A stretch of DNA of 64,000 nucleotides from assembly GCA_024515975.1 (NCBI GenBank), contig JAMSKV010000011.1:1-64000 (forward strand), given 5' to 3'. Under the pieces are notes generated by a model. It searched no databases and was not told the origin of the DNA. It saw nothing but the letters and a program-made list of their open reading frames with translations. Origin of the DNA: Endosaccharibacter trunci (GTDB lineage Bacteria; Pseudomonadota; Alphaproteobacteria; Acetobacterales; Acetobacteraceae). Below are positions 1 to 9,235 of the stretch, in pieces (position 1 is the stretch's first letter; each line of letters opens with the position of its first letter). The translations under genes and the position numbers were made by a program.

Positions 1-115
1 ATAACGCGGAAATCTCATTTCCCCGCGACAGGCCCGGACCAACCGGGTCAGGCCAACAGAAAGCCTGCGCGGGGAAAGACCGGACGAAACCGGTCACGAA
101 CGGAAGGAAACGATC

Positions 116-688
116 ATGACATTCAACAAGCTTTTCGCCGCCCTCGCTCTCACGGCCATGCTCGGCGCCGGCGCAGCCCAGGCGCGCACGGTGGGCGGCG
201 TCACCTTCCCCGACACGGTGCAGCAGGCCGGGCAGACGCTGGAACTGAACGGCATCGGCAAGCGCGTTTTCGCGCTGATCGTCGATGGTTACGCCAGCGC
301 GCTCTATGTGCCGAAGCCCGCTCATACGGCCGAAGCGATCCTGGCCGAGCCGGGACCGAAACTGCTCTACACGCAGTTCCTCCATGCCGCGTCGGTGAAC
401 CAGATCCGCAACGAATACAAATCGGTCTACAACAGCTATTGCTCGAACCATGCGTGCAGCGCCGCGAGCAAGCAGACATTCGACAAGATTCTGGCCAGCG
501 TGCAGCCGGTGAAGTCCGGCGACACCGCGTCCTACCTGATCGACGACGGAAACCTGACGCTCAGCATCAACGGCAGGACGGTCGTGACCGCGCACGATCC
601 GGAATACGTGCACGGCATGCTGGACTCGCTGCTGGGGGCGGCATCGCCCACCGCCGGCTACCGCAACGGGCTGCTCGGAAACAACTGA
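116..688 (+). CDS. chalcone isomerase-like periplasmic protein
   Basis: A 190-residue protein with a clear Sec signal peptide (hydrophobic stretch at residues 8-20, AQA cleavage site about residue 23). The mature part has the layout of bacterial chalcone-isomerase-like proteins: an opening VGGVTFPD segment, then GIGKRVFALIVDGYASALYV, and a helical middle. These bacterial relatives are not thought to make flavonoids; several are linked to lipid or fatty-acid handling, so no enzymatic role is assigned. The ATG at 116 follows a GGAAGGAAA ribosome site at 102-110. Two cysteines in the middle (SYCSNHAC) could form a disulfide in the periplasm. It stands alone, followed by a palindromic repeat that probably ends its transcript. 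Confidence 0.8.
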   Translation: MTFNKLFAALALTAMLGAGAAQARTVGGVTFPDTVQQAGQTLELNGIGKRVFALIVDGYASALYVPKPAHTAEAILAEPGPKLLYTQFLHAASVNQIRNEYKSVYNSYCSNHACSAASKQTFDKILASVQPVKSGDTASYLIDDGNLTLSINGRTVVTAHDPEYVHGMLDSLLGAASPTAGYRNGLLGNN

Positions 689-720
689 CGCGTTTCGTTG
701 AGCTTTGGAGAAAGAAGAAT

Positions 721-812
721 CTTCTTTTTCTGAAGAAAAAGAAGCAAAAAGACTTTTGTCCGTTTGGCGACGAGCAGACGGCTTTGCGTAGAGCCGAGCA
801 GCAGAAACGACG
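721..812 (+). repeat. family A palindromic element, copy 1
   Basis: It begins with a perfect 10-bp stem (CTTCTTTTTC at 721-730, GAAAAAGAAG at 735-744) around a TGAA loop, followed by CAAAAAGACTTTTGTCCGTTTGG-type sequence. The far arm is decayed here. The same unit is found at 4249, 31103 and 57489. It lies straight after the gene ending at 688 and probably acts as a terminator. The rest of 689-935 holds nothing else that I can recognise. Confidence 0.8.
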
Positions 813-935
813 TTTCCATCGATCCTCTTGATCGGCTCGGCCGCCGGCGCATAGTGGGATCGCCGACAAGCGGAACCAATCCGCGGCAAGGCCGGGCCGC
901 TCCCGTTGCGCCATCCGGCCGGGGGGAACCAAACG

Positions 936-2585
936 ATGAGCTTGCGTTTCGCGGAGCGGGCGCCGGACGCCCATGGCCATCAGCTTCTGATCGGCCGTCT
1001 GCTGGACTCCGTCCTGCAAACGGCGCCCGATCAGGAAATCGTGTATCGCGACCGGGTGCGTCTCACCTATCGCAGCTTCCATGACAGGCTCGGCCGGCTC
1101 GCCAACACGCTGGGCGCGGCCGGAGCCGGAGAGGGCACGGTCGTCGCGGTGATGGACTGGGACAGCCACCGCTATCTCGAATGCTACTTCGCCGTGCCGA
1201 TGATGGGCGCCGTGATCCAGACCGTGAACGTGCGCCTGCCGCCGGCACAGGTGCTCGACACGCTGGATCGCGCCGAGGCGGAGATCCTGCTGGTGCATCG
1301 CGACTTCCTGCCGCTTCTGGCCGCGATGGGCCCGCTGCCGGAGCGGGTCCGCGCCTTCGTCCTGCTGGAAGACGAGCGGACCGGCGCGCCGATCCCGTCC
1401 GGCTTCCTCGGCGAGTACGAGGCACTTCTGGCGAAGGCCGCCCCGGAGCACGCCTTCGGCGAGTTCGACGAGAATGCGATCGCCACCACCTTCTTCACCA
1501 GCGGCACCACCGGCCGCCCGAAGGCGGTGCAGTTCTCGCATCGCCAGATCGTGCTGCATACGCTGGCGGCACTTGGGCCCTGGGGCAACAGCCCCGGCAC
1601 GCGCACCTTCGGCATCGCCGACGTCTACATGCCGCTCACGCCGATGTTCCACGTCCATGCCTGGGGCATGCCCTACGTGGCGACCCTGCTCGGGGTGAAA
1701 CAGGTCTATCCGGGCCGCTACGAGCCCGACACCATCCTGAAGCTGCATCAGACCGAAGGCGTGACGTTCTCGCATTGCGTGCCCACCGTTCTCGGCATGG
1801 TGCTGGAGGCAGCCGCGCGCAGCGGCGCCGATCTCGCCGGCTGGCTCATGGTCATCGGCGGCGCGCCTTTGCCGCCCACCCTGTTCCGTGCCGGCCGGGC
1901 CAAGGGCATGGAGCTGGTGGTGGGCTACGGCATGTCGGAAACGGCGCCCACGCTGACCATCTCCCGGCCACTGCCGGGCGTGGCGGAGGAAACCGCCCTG
2001 CTGAGCGCCGGCATGCCCGTGCCGCTGGTGGCCTTGCGCGTCGTCGACGAGCACGGCCAGACGGTTCCCGCGGACGATTCCACGCGCGGCGAGCTGGTGG
2101 TGCGCGCGCCGTGGCTGACCCAGGCCTATGCCGGCGATGCGGCGGCATCCGAGGCGCTGTGGCGCGGCGGCTGGCTGCATACGGGCGACGTCGCCACCCA
2201 GGACCGGTTCGGCACCCTGCGCATCCGCGACCGTCTGCGCGACGTGATCAAGAGCGGCGGCGAATGGCTCTGCTCCACCAGCATCGAGCATGTCCTGCTG
2301 GAGCTGGACGGGGTGGCCGAAGTAGCGGTGGTGGGCGTGCCGCATCCGCGCTGGGGCGAGCGGCCGGTCGCGGTGGTGGTGGCGAAGCCCGGGCTGTCGG
2401 TCAGCACGGAGGCGGCCAACGCCCTGCTCGATCAGGAGATCGCGGCTGGCCGGTTGAGCCGCTACGCCAGGCTCGACCGGGTGGACGTCGTGGAGGCCCT
2501 GCCACGCACCAGCGTCGGCAAGATCGACAAGAAGCTGCTGCGCGCCGCCCGTGCGGCGACGGCCGAAACCGCCGCCTCGGTCTGA
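936..2585 (+). CDS. fatty-acid/acyl-CoA ligase (AMP-binding family, AlkK-like)
   Basis: A 549-residue adenylate-forming enzyme that would activate a carboxylic acid with ATP and transfer it to CoA. Family motifs are in order: the P-loop-like TSGTTGRPK (about residues 190-198), GYGMSETAPT (about 329-338), HTGD (about 414) and the C-terminal lysine motif TSVGKIDKK (about 526). Overall similarity is to AlkK-type medium- or long-chain acyl-CoA synthetases; the exact substrate cannot be read from the sequence. The ATG at 936 is preferred over an upstream TTG at 906 because GGGGGGAACC lies at 921-930. A FadL-type fatty-acid porin elsewhere in the window (61219) could supply substrate, but that link is inference. 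Confidence 0.88.
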   Translation: MSLRFAERAPDAHGHQLLIGRLLDSVLQTAPDQEIVYRDRVRLTYRSFHDRLGRLANTLGAAGAGEGTVVAVMDWDSHRYLECYFAVPMMGAVIQTVNVRLPPAQVLDTLDRAEAEILLVHRDFLPLLAAMGPLPERVRAFVLLEDERTGAPIPSGFLGEYEALLAKAAPEHAFGEFDENAIATTFFTSGTTGRPKAVQFSHRQIVLHTLAALGPWGNSPGTRTFGIADVYMPLTPMFHVHAWGMPYVATLLGVKQVYPGRYEPDTILKLHQTEGVTFSHCVPTVLGMVLEAAARSGADLAGWLMVIGGAPLPPTLFRAGRAKGMELVVGYGMSETAPTLTISRPLPGVAEETALLSAGMPVPLVALRVVDEHGQTVPADDSTRGELVVRAPWLTQAYAGDAAASEALWRGGWLHTGDVATQDRFGTLRIRDRLRDVIKSGGEWLCSTSIEHVLLELDGVAEVAVVGVPHPRWGERPVAVVVAKPGLSVSTEAANALLDQEIAAGRLSRYARLDRVDVVEALPRTSVGKIDKKLLRAARAATAETAASV

Positions 2586-2737
2586 GCCTCGGCGCCCGCT
2601 TCTGCCGGGGGGCTTTCGCCCGGCGGCCAGAAATGGCTTGATCCCCTCCCTCGGGGCCGGCTTTCCGCATCCTCGCGGGCCGGCCGATCCTCCCTGCGCC
2701 GCTCCCTTGCGGGCGGCAGAACGCGAAGGAGAGCGCC

Positions 2738-4210
2738 ATGGACGACGTCGCCAGCCTGGCCGCCCCCTATGCCGAACCGGCGCCGCCGATGCTGGACGGC
2801 ACCCTGCCCTCCGGCGCGTCGGTCAACGTCGCCATCATCGGCGCCGGCTTCAGCGGCACGCTCCTGGCCCTGCATCTGCTGCGGCGCATGCCGGAACACG
2901 CCACCGTGGCGCTGATCGAGCGCAACAACCAGTTCGGGCGCGGCCCGGCCTATTCCTCCGGCAACGCCTCGCACCTGCTGAACGTCCCGGCCGGCAAGAT
3001 GAGCGCTTTTCAGGGCCAGCCGGGCCATTTCCTCGAATGGCTGCACTCCCTGCCGGAAGCCGAATTATGCGGCATGGCGCCCGGCCCCGGCACCTTCGTG
3101 CCCCGCACAGTATTCGGCCGCTATGTGCGGCACCTGATCAACCAGGAACTCAAGGTGCCCGGACGGCGCGACCAGCTGAAGCTGGTGCGCGGCGACGTGG
3201 TGGACATCAGCGAGGAGCCCGGCCGCCTCATCCTCGCTCTGGATCGCGGCCGTACCATCACCGCGGACCGGGCCGTGCTGGCGATCGGCAATTTCCCGCC
3301 CGCCGCCCCGCCCGTCGCCGATCCGGCCTTCTACGACGATGCACGCTACAAGCCCGATCCCTGGGCCGCCGATGCGCTCGCCGACCTGGACCCCGACGCG
3401 CCGGTTCTGCTGATCGGCACCGGGCTCACCACCATCGACACCATCATCTCGCTTCTGGACCAGCACCATCGCGGGCCGATCACCGCCCTGTCCCGGCGCG
3501 GGCTGCTGCCGCATCGCCACGCCCCGGCCGGCACCGTGCCGCCGCCGGAAACCGATCGCTTCCCCACGCGCGTCAACGACCTGGCGCGGGCGCTCCGGCG
3601 CAACAGCGCCCGGCAGATGCAGGCCGGCGGCACATGGCAATCCGCGATCGACGAAATCCGCCCGGTGACCATGGAGCTGTGGCAGGGCATGAGCCTCGCC
3701 GACCGGCAGCGTTTCCTGCGCCATCTGCGGCCCTGGTGGGACACCCACCGCCATCGCGTGTCCGGCCCGGTCGCCGACCGCATCGCCCAGGCCCGCGAAA
3801 GCGGCCAGCTCCGCATCCGCGCCGGACGCATCCTGCACTATCATCACGAACACCCGGACGGCCTGGTGCGCGTCGGCTTCCGGCCGCGTTTCTCGCGCGA
3901 GATCGACCATGCGACGGCGGCGCGCGTGGTGAACTGCGCCGGTCCGGACGCCGATTACAGCCGCATCCGCGACCCCCTCGTCCGCACCCTGCTCGGGCGC
4001 GGCCTGGTGCGGCCGGACCCGCTCTGTCTCGGCCTCGACGTCACCGCCAATTGCGCGCTGACCGACCGCGACGGCGCCATCTCCCGCCGCCTGTTCGCCG
4101 TGGGGCCGGTCACCAAGGGCGCGTTCTGGGAAATGACCGCCGTGCCGGATATCCGCCACCAGGCGGAAACCCTGGCCGGACAGCTGGCGGTGATGGTGAA
4201 GCCGCGATAG
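2738..4210 (+). CDS. FAD/NAD(P)-binding domain oxidoreductase
   Basis: A 490-residue protein with an N-terminal dinucleotide-binding fold: VNVAIIGAGFSG (about residues 28-39), followed by an acidic end to the second strand (LIER). A second Rossmann motif appears at VLLIGTGLTTIDTIISL (about 223-240), as in proteins of the NAD_binding_9 type that bind FAD and NAD(P). The run FGRGPAYSSGNASHLLNVPA is characteristic of this family. The substrate is unknown; members are usually annotated only as FAD-dependent oxidoreductases. The start is supported by AAGGAGAG at 2726-2733. The gene is followed directly by a family A palindromic repeat. Confidence 0.8.
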   Translation: MDDVASLAAPYAEPAPPMLDGTLPSGASVNVAIIGAGFSGTLLALHLLRRMPEHATVALIERNNQFGRGPAYSSGNASHLLNVPAGKMSAFQGQPGHFLEWLHSLPEAELCGMAPGPGTFVPRTVFGRYVRHLINQELKVPGRRDQLKLVRGDVVDISEEPGRLILALDRGRTITADRAVLAIGNFPPAAPPVADPAFYDDARYKPDPWAADALADLDPDAPVLLIGTGLTTIDTIISLLDQHHRGPITALSRRGLLPHRHAPAGTVPPPETDRFPTRVNDLARALRRNSARQMQAGGTWQSAIDEIRPVTMELWQGMSLADRQRFLRHLRPWWDTHRHRVSGPVADRIAQARESGQLRIRAGRILHYHHEHPDGLVRVGFRPRFSREIDHATAARVVNCAGPDADYSRIRDPLVRTLLGRGLVRPDPLCLGLDVTANCALTDRDGAISRRLFAVGPVTKGAFWEMTAVPDIRHQAETLAGQLAVMVKPR

Positions 4211-4248
4211 CGCGTGACGCGGTCGGCAGGGGAGAGCAAGATGAAGGT

Positions 4249-4365
4249 CTTCTTTTTCTGAAGAAAAAGAAGCAAAAAGACTTCTATCCGTTTGATTCAG
4301 AGCGCGCAGCACAGTTCAGGGCCAAACAGACAGAAGTTCTTTGGTTCTTTCTTTCAAGAAAGAAC
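4249..4365 (+). repeat. family A palindromic element, copy 2 (complete)
   Basis: The most complete forward copy, about 117 bp. The left hairpin is CTTCTTTTTC/GAAAAAGAAG (4249-4258 and 4263-4272). The right hairpin is GTTCTTTC/GAAAGAAC (4344-4351 and 4358-4365). Between them, CTTCTATCCGTTTG on the left is the near inverse of CCAAACAGACAGAAG on the right, so the whole unit is a large imperfect palindrome. It fills the gap between the genes at 2738 and 4469. Confidence 0.85.
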
Positions 4366-4468
4366 ATCTGCCTGTCCGGGAACGCCCAGCCCCTGCCGAT
4401 CCGCCGCGACGAGAATGAACTTCCGGCCCCGCCAGCGCGTCTCATCGACCCGCAAGAGAGATGAACCC

Positions 4469-5203
4469 ATGAAAAAGACGCTATGGCTCGGGGTCGCGGC
4501 GATGGCGCTTCTCGCCGGATGCAAGCCGGCCAAGACCCCGGCGGCCGAATCCGACGCAGGCAACGCGGCGGGTGTCGTCGCCGCTGCTGAGGATGCCGTG
4601 CGCGGCGCTTTGCCGAACGCGAAGTCTGCCGAGTTCCGCGGGGTGCAGAGCTACGATCAGGCGCTGGCGGATCGCCGCGCCGTGTGCGGCCAGGTATCGC
4701 CCTATCCGGACGATCCAGCCTTGTTCGTGCCGTTCGTCGCGGTGATGCAGCGCGACGCGAAAGGCGGCTGGACCAGCCCCGGCGATGCCCGCTTCATCGG
4801 CACCAGCGTGGCCGAAGCCGACCGCACCTATCTGGCTCTCGTGGTGCATTGCTACGACAAGGGCGGCCCGTCCGACGGACCGGTGCAGAACGTGGCGCCG
4901 ATCCCGCCGGTGCCGAACGAGATCCCGCACCCGTCCGAGCCCGCCGCGCCACCACCCGCCTCGACGGGGGCGCCCCCTCCCGCCGCAGGCGCCGCAGCCA
5001 ACATCACGCCGGCCTCGGGCACCGTGACCCTGCGCCAGAACGCCAACCTGCACGATACGCCGCAGGGCGCCTCGGTGCGCGTGGTGCCGCAAGGCACGGC
5101 GCTGCACGTGTTCGGCACCGCGCCGGGCGGCTGGTATCAGGTCGGCGACGACGCCCCCTGGGGCTGGGTGCATCAGAGCATGCTGGACGGGCCGCCGCAC
5201 TGA
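4469..5203 (+). CDS. SH3-domain lipoprotein
   Basis: A 244-residue lipoprotein. The signal peptide ends in LLAGC, with lipidated Cys at residue 18. A central domain of unknown function (about residues 45-135, containing the AVCGQVSPYPDDPALFVPF run) is joined by a Pro/Ala-rich linker (about 150-180) to a bacterial SH3 domain at the C-terminus (TVTLRQNANLHDTP ... WYQVGDDAPWGWVHQSML). SH3b domains of this kind commonly bind the cell wall. The ATG at 4469 follows AAGAGAG and gives the correct signal peptide. It converges on the phosphodiesterase gene at 5241. Confidence 0.78.
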   Translation: MKKTLWLGVAAMALLAGCKPAKTPAAESDAGNAAGVVAAAEDAVRGALPNAKSAEFRGVQSYDQALADRRAVCGQVSPYPDDPALFVPFVAVMQRDAKGGWTSPGDARFIGTSVAEADRTYLALVVHCYDKGGPSDGPVQNVAPIPPVPNEIPHPSEPAAPPPASTGAPPPAAGAAANITPASGTVTLRQNANLHDTPQGASVRVVPQGTALHVFGTAPGGWYQVGDDAPWGWVHQSMLDGPPH

Positions 5204-5240
5204 AGCCGGGTCGTCCGGTCTCCGGGGTCGAAGGCGCCTT

Positions 5241-6107
5241 CTATCGCAAAGCCGAGAGCGTAGCCCGGGGATCGTTGCTGACCACGATATCCGCATCGCG
5301 TCCGGCGAGGACGGAGGGGTCGGCGCCAGGCGCCAGCGCATCGGCACGATCCAGCAGATCGGTGATCACGACGGCGCCCAGGCGATGCGCCCGTGTGAAC
5401 AGAGCGGGCGACGCGCCGGCCGGGATGTAGGCGGCAAAGCGACGCACGGCGCCGGCCATCCCACGGTAGCTGTCCAGGTCGGCATCTTTCGTGACCAGCA
5501 CGGACACCAGAACATCCGGATCCGACGCGAAGGCGCGCGCCGCCGTGTCGCGGTCGAAGGTGAGCAGCAGAACGCGTGACGTCATGCCCGCCTCCCGCAC
5601 ATGCTTCATGACGTCGGCGGGCGGGGTTTTCTTGATGTCGAGCATCAGCAGCGCATCCGGCGTCGCGCCGGCCCAGCGCAGGACCGCGTCCAGCGTCGGT
5701 GGCGAATCGCGACCGGCCGGCCCGGAGCGCGGGCGCAAATGCAGACGCGCGATCCGCGCCGTCGTCAGCGACGACACCGGGCCATGCCCGTCCGTGGTCC
5801 TGTCCACCGTCGGATCGTGCATCAGAACGATCCCGCCATCGCGCGTGACCGCCAGATCCATTTCCAGCATGAAACGGCCAGCGGCTTCCGTGTGCTTGAA
5901 GGTCTGCAGATCGTTCTCGGTCTCGGCCGGCGAAAGCCAGCCGCGATGCGCGCAGATGATCGGCCCCGGTCCTTGCAGGCGTGTGGCAAGAGTCGCGGCG
6001 TGGGACGGCATGGAACAAGCCCAGGCGAGACCGGCAAGCAGCAGCGCGCGACGGAAACGCGCCAAACCCAATACGAGACCGAAGGGCGCAGCCAGGCGAA
6101 AAATCAT
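5241..6107 (-). CDS. glycerophosphodiester phosphodiesterase family protein
   Basis: A 288-residue secreted or membrane-anchored protein with a hydrophobic N-terminus (about residues 8-37). The GDPD catalytic signature is present: the HRG motif at residues 54-56 (ICAHRGWLSPAETEND), then the EMD pair in FMLEMDLAVTRDG and the second histidine in LMHDPTVDRTTDG. Enzymes of this family hydrolyse glycerophosphodiesters to sn-glycerol 3-phosphate and an alcohol with a divalent metal. It lies 64 bp downstream of gspE on the same strand, where gspF would be expected in a complete type II secretion operon. Confidence 0.85.
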   Translation of the reverse strand: MIFRLAAPFGLVLGLARFRRALLLAGLAWACSMPSHAATLATRLQGPGPIICAHRGWLSPAETENDLQTFKHTEAAGRFMLEMDLAVTRDGGIVLMHDPTVDRTTDGHGPVSSLTTARIARLHLRPRSGPAGRDSPPTLDAVLRWAGATPDALLMLDIKKTPPADVMKHVREAGMTSRVLLLTFDRDTAARAFASDPDVLVSVLVTKDADLDSYRGMAGAVRRFAAYIPAGASPALFTRAHRLGAVVITDLLDRADALAPGADPSVLAGRDADIVVSNDPRATLSALR

Positions 6108-6171
6108 GCCGTGTTATCCTGGATGAAACGTGAACAGGAAAAAGCCTGTGCGAGCTGGCCACACCCGCGAT

Positions 6172-7890
6172 TCAGTTCTCCGAACGGATCGAGCGCGCCA
6201 CTTCCTCGATGGTGGTCGTGCCGGCCAGGGCGGCTTCCACGCCGGCCTCGAACATCGTCACCATGCCACCCTGCACGGCGGCGCGTTCGATCGCCGCGTG
6301 ATCCGTGCGGGCGAAAATCAGACGCTCGATCTCCGCGTCCGGCGCCAGGAACTCGGCGATCGCCTGTCGCCCGCGATAGCCCGTGTTGCGGCAGGCAGGG
6401 CAACCGACGGGATGGAACAAGGTGATCGGGCGTCGATCGGTGCGTCGGTCGAGCCCGAAGCGCTCGATCATCTCCGGGGCCGCCGGCTCTTCCCGCTTGC
6501 AGCTGTCGCATAGCCTGCGCACCAGGCGCTGCCCCATCACTCCGCGCAGAACGGCGGTCAGCAGGTAGTCCTCCACGCCCATGTCGCGCAGACGGGTGAT
6601 GGCGGCGGCGGCCGAGTTCGTGTGCAGCGTGGACAAAACCAGATGTCCGGTCAGCGCCGCCTGAATGGCGATCTGCGCCGTTTCCAGATCGCGGATCTCG
6701 CCCACCATGATCACGTCCGGGTCCTGTCGCAGGATCGATCGCAAAAGGGCGGCGAAGGACAAGCCGATCTGCGGCTTGATCTGGATCTGGTTGATGCCGC
6801 GCAGCTGATACTCGATCGGATCTTCCACGGTGACCACCTTGCGCGTCACCGCGTTCAGCGTCAGCAGACCGGTATAGAGCGTCGTGGTCTTGCCCGAGCC
6901 GGTCGGCCCCGTCACCAGGACGATGCCGTTCGGCAGCGCCAGCATCTCGTCGACTTTCGCGACAACGCGTGGCGCCAGGCCCAGCTTCTCGTAATCGAAC
7001 GTCACCGCGTTGCGATCGAGAACGCGCAGCACCACGGTCTCGCCGTACAGGGACGGGATAGTGGACACGCGGAAATCCACCTCCTGGCCGCGCACGGCGA
7101 GCTTGATGCGCCCGTCCTGCGGCAGGCGGCGCTCGGCGATGTCGAGCCTGGCCATGATCTTGATGCGCGACACGATCGCCGGGATCAGACGCGGCGGCGG
7201 GCTTTCCATCTCGTGCAGCACGCCGTCATAGCGATAGCGCACGCGCAGCCGGTCCTCGAACGGCTCGATATGGATGTCCGAGGCCCGCGTCTCCACGGCG
7301 CGGAACACGATCTGGTTGACGAGACGGATCACCGGCGCTTCGGATGCAAGATCCTTGAGCCGCTCGGCATCTTCCTCCAGCGGCGATTCATCCTCCCCGC
7401 CGGACGGCGCGGCCGCATCGTCGCGCGGATAGAGCCGGTCGAACGCGGCTTCCAGCTCGATCGGCACGGCGATGCCGACCGAGACCGGCAGGCCGGTCGC
7501 AACGCCGATCGCCTGCGCCGCGAACCCGTCCAGAGGATCCGCCACCGCGAGCACCACGCCCTGCGGTCCCGCCGAAACCGGCAGGGCGCGCACGTCGCGC
7601 AGGAAGCGCGCCTGCAGGCGTTCCGGCAGCACGGGTTCTTCCGGATACGCATCCGCCGCGAGAACCGGCAGGCCGAGCAGGGCGGCGAAGCTGTCCGCGA
7701 GCCCGCGCTCGGACACCAGCCCCAATTGCAGCAGCACCCCGTCGAAGCGACGCCCGCTTTCCTCCGCGGCGCGCTTGGCCCGCTCCAGCGACCGCTCGTC
7801 GCAGCGGCCAGTCTCGAGCAGGATACGGCCGAGCCGGTCGAGCAGGGTCTCGCCTTCGAACGCGTTCGGAGCGGGCGGGATGTGGTTCAT
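6172..7890 (-). CDS. gspE: type II secretion ATPase GspE
   Basis: A 572-residue secretion ATPase that powers pseudopilus assembly at the inner membrane. It has an N-terminal T2SSE_N domain, Walker A GPTGSGKTTT (about residues 328-337), the Asp box/Walker B region LRQDPDVIMVGEIRD, the His box LTGHLVLSTLHTNSA, and a tetracysteine zinc motif (CDSC about 459-462, CPAC about 496-499) typical of GspE and PilB. It is last in the strand order gspG-gspO-gspE. No gspF or other inner-membrane or secretin gene follows: the next gene is a phosphodiesterase. The ATPase itself looks complete. Confidence 0.92.
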   Translation of the reverse strand: MNHIPPAPNAFEGETLLDRLGRILLETGRCDERSLERAKRAAEESGRRFDGVLLQLGLVSERGLADSFAALLGLPVLAADAYPEEPVLPERLQARFLRDVRALPVSAGPQGVVLAVADPLDGFAAQAIGVATGLPVSVGIAVPIELEAAFDRLYPRDDAAAPSGGEDESPLEEDAERLKDLASEAPVIRLVNQIVFRAVETRASDIHIEPFEDRLRVRYRYDGVLHEMESPPPRLIPAIVSRIKIMARLDIAERRLPQDGRIKLAVRGQEVDFRVSTIPSLYGETVVLRVLDRNAVTFDYEKLGLAPRVVAKVDEMLALPNGIVLVTGPTGSGKTTTLYTGLLTLNAVTRKVVTVEDPIEYQLRGINQIQIKPQIGLSFAALLRSILRQDPDVIMVGEIRDLETAQIAIQAALTGHLVLSTLHTNSAAAAITRLRDMGVEDYLLTAVLRGVMGQRLVRRLCDSCKREEPAAPEMIERFGLDRRTDRRPITLFHPVGCPACRNTGYRGRQAIAEFLAPDAEIERLIFARTDHAAIERAAVQGGMVTMFEAGVEAALAGTTTIEEVARSIRSEN

Positions 7891-7956
7891 GGACGGTCCC
7901 AGGATGCGCGGCGTGCCCAGCCTACGGCGTTTGCGCGGCGCTGGGCAGCTATCCGT

Positions 7957-8694
7957 TCAGTTGAACAGGAACACCGCCCACATCGCCAGGGCCAGACCGG
8001 GCCCGAACGGCACGGCGTCGCCGCCGCGCGTCCGGCCGGTGACGAGCGCCAGCAGCAACGTCGCCACCGCGCCGCCGAACAGCATGAGCGGCAGCGCCTG
8101 CAGCCCGAGCCACGCCCCGCCGGCCGCCAGAAGCTTGGCATCCCCGGCCCCCATGCCGTCCCGCCCGCGGAGAGAGCGATAGGCGAGCGCGACCGCCCGC
8201 AGCAGCCCATAGCCGAGAAGCGATGCCAGCGCGTGATCGCCCAGCGCGTCCGGATCGCCGAACCAACACAGCAAGAGGCCCAGAACCAGTAGCGGCAGGG
8301 TGATCACGTCCGGCAGGATCATCGCCTGCCAATCGATCCAGCTCAGCAGCAGTGCCGCCCAGCCGAGCGCGCAGACGCTCCAGATCCGGAGCGGATCGGC
8401 CTGCGGTTCGGCAAGCGCCGGCACGCAGGCGATGGCGATAGCGGCGAACTCCGCCAGGAGATGCGCCCGTCCGATCGGGGCGCGGCAGGTCCGACAGCGG
8501 CCGCGCAGCGCCAGATAGCTCAGCACCGGCACCAGATCGGCCACGCCGAGCGTGCGGCCACATCCGTTGCATTCCGATCGCGCCATGCCGACCGGCCGGC
8601 CTTCCGGCAGACGCATCGCCAGAACGCCGATCAGGCTGCCGATGAACGGCGACACAAGGATCGGCGGCAGGAAGGCGGGCCAGGCGATGCCCAC
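7957..8694 (-). CDS. gspO: prepilin peptidase (A24 family, GspO)
   Basis: A 245-residue polytopic membrane protease that cleaves and N-methylates type IV prepilin-like proteins such as GspG. The cytoplasmic zinc-binding cysteines are C42/C45 (CNGC) and C67/C70 (CRTC). The two catalytic aspartates of the A24 family fall in DWQAMILPD and GMGAGDAKLLA. About seven membrane segments follow. It starts 10 bp after the gspG stop, so the two are probably translated from one message. The length agrees with GspO/PilD proteins of alphaproteobacteria. Confidence 0.9.
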   Translation of the reverse strand: MGIAWPAFLPPILVSPFIGSLIGVLAMRLPEGRPVGMARSECNGCGRTLGVADLVPVLSYLALRGRCRTCRAPIGRAHLLAEFAAIAIACVPALAEPQADPLRIWSVCALGWAALLLSWIDWQAMILPDVITLPLLVLGLLLCWFGDPDALGDHALASLLGYGLLRAVALAYRSLRGRDGMGAGDAKLLAAGGAWLGLQALPLMLFGGAVATLLLALVTGRTRGGDAVPFGPGLALAMWAVFLFN

Positions 8695-8704
8695 CGGCCC
8701 AGCT

Positions 8705-9142
8705 CTATTTATTGCAGATCTGCGAAGCGGTATCGCCCGCGGTGCCGGACGGTCCCTGCGAGCACAGATCGTAGTCCAGTCCCTCTCGCGTGGAGGGGTT
8801 GTGGTAGAGATAGGGGTGGTTCCAGGGGTCGAGCGGCACCTGCCTGCTTTTCACGTAGGGGCCGTTCCAGTTCTCGACCCCGTCCGGCCTGGTCACCAGC
8901 GCCTGCAGCCCCTGGTCGCCGGTCGGATAGCTGCCGACGTCGAGCTTGTAGAGATCCAGGTTCTGTCCCAGCAGCTCGATGTTCTGCCGCGCGATCTTGA
9001 CCTTGGCATTGCCCAGCTGGCCGATGACGTTCGGGGCCACCAGGGCGATCAGAAGGCCCAGAATGGCGATCACCACCAGAAGCTCGATCAGGGTGAAGCC
9101 CGCCTCGTTCTTCCGGCGATTCAGCAGGTCGGCCTTGCGCAT
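8705..9142 (-). CDS. gspG: major pseudopilin GspG
   Basis: A 145-residue pseudopilin. The prepilin site is G15|F16 with the conserved Glu at +5 (GFTLIELLVVIAILGLLIAL), followed by the GspG-specific calcium-site region (DVGSYPTGDQGLQALV ... NGPYV ... DPWNHPYLY). This is the major subunit of the type II secretion pseudopilus and the substrate of the adjacent GspO. I chose the start at 9142 because the frame stays open far upstream but only this ATG gives a short basic leader (MRKADLLNRRKNEAG). It is the first gene of the leftward operon; the transglycosylase at 9236 is divergent. Confidence 0.93.
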   Translation of the reverse strand: MRKADLLNRRKNEAGFTLIELLVVIAILGLLIALVAPNVIGQLGNAKVKIARQNIELLGQNLDLYKLDVGSYPTGDQGLQALVTRPDGVENWNGPYVKSRQVPLDPWNHPYLYHNPSTREGLDYDLCSQGPSGTAGDTASQICNK

Positions 9143-9235
9143 GAATGGTCTCGCTTTTCTCCGCACGGCGAAGATTTCGCACGAAGCCGGCCGATGCGAT
9201 AGGATGCCTGCCATGCACCGCAGCGACGCTCGTTG

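Noticed and set aside
567-2345. A 592-codon open frame on the reverse strand over the acyl-CoA ligase
   Set aside because: It is antisense to a gene with clear AMP-binding motifs, is His/Gln/Arg-rich and has no family similarity; long antisense frames are common at this GC content.
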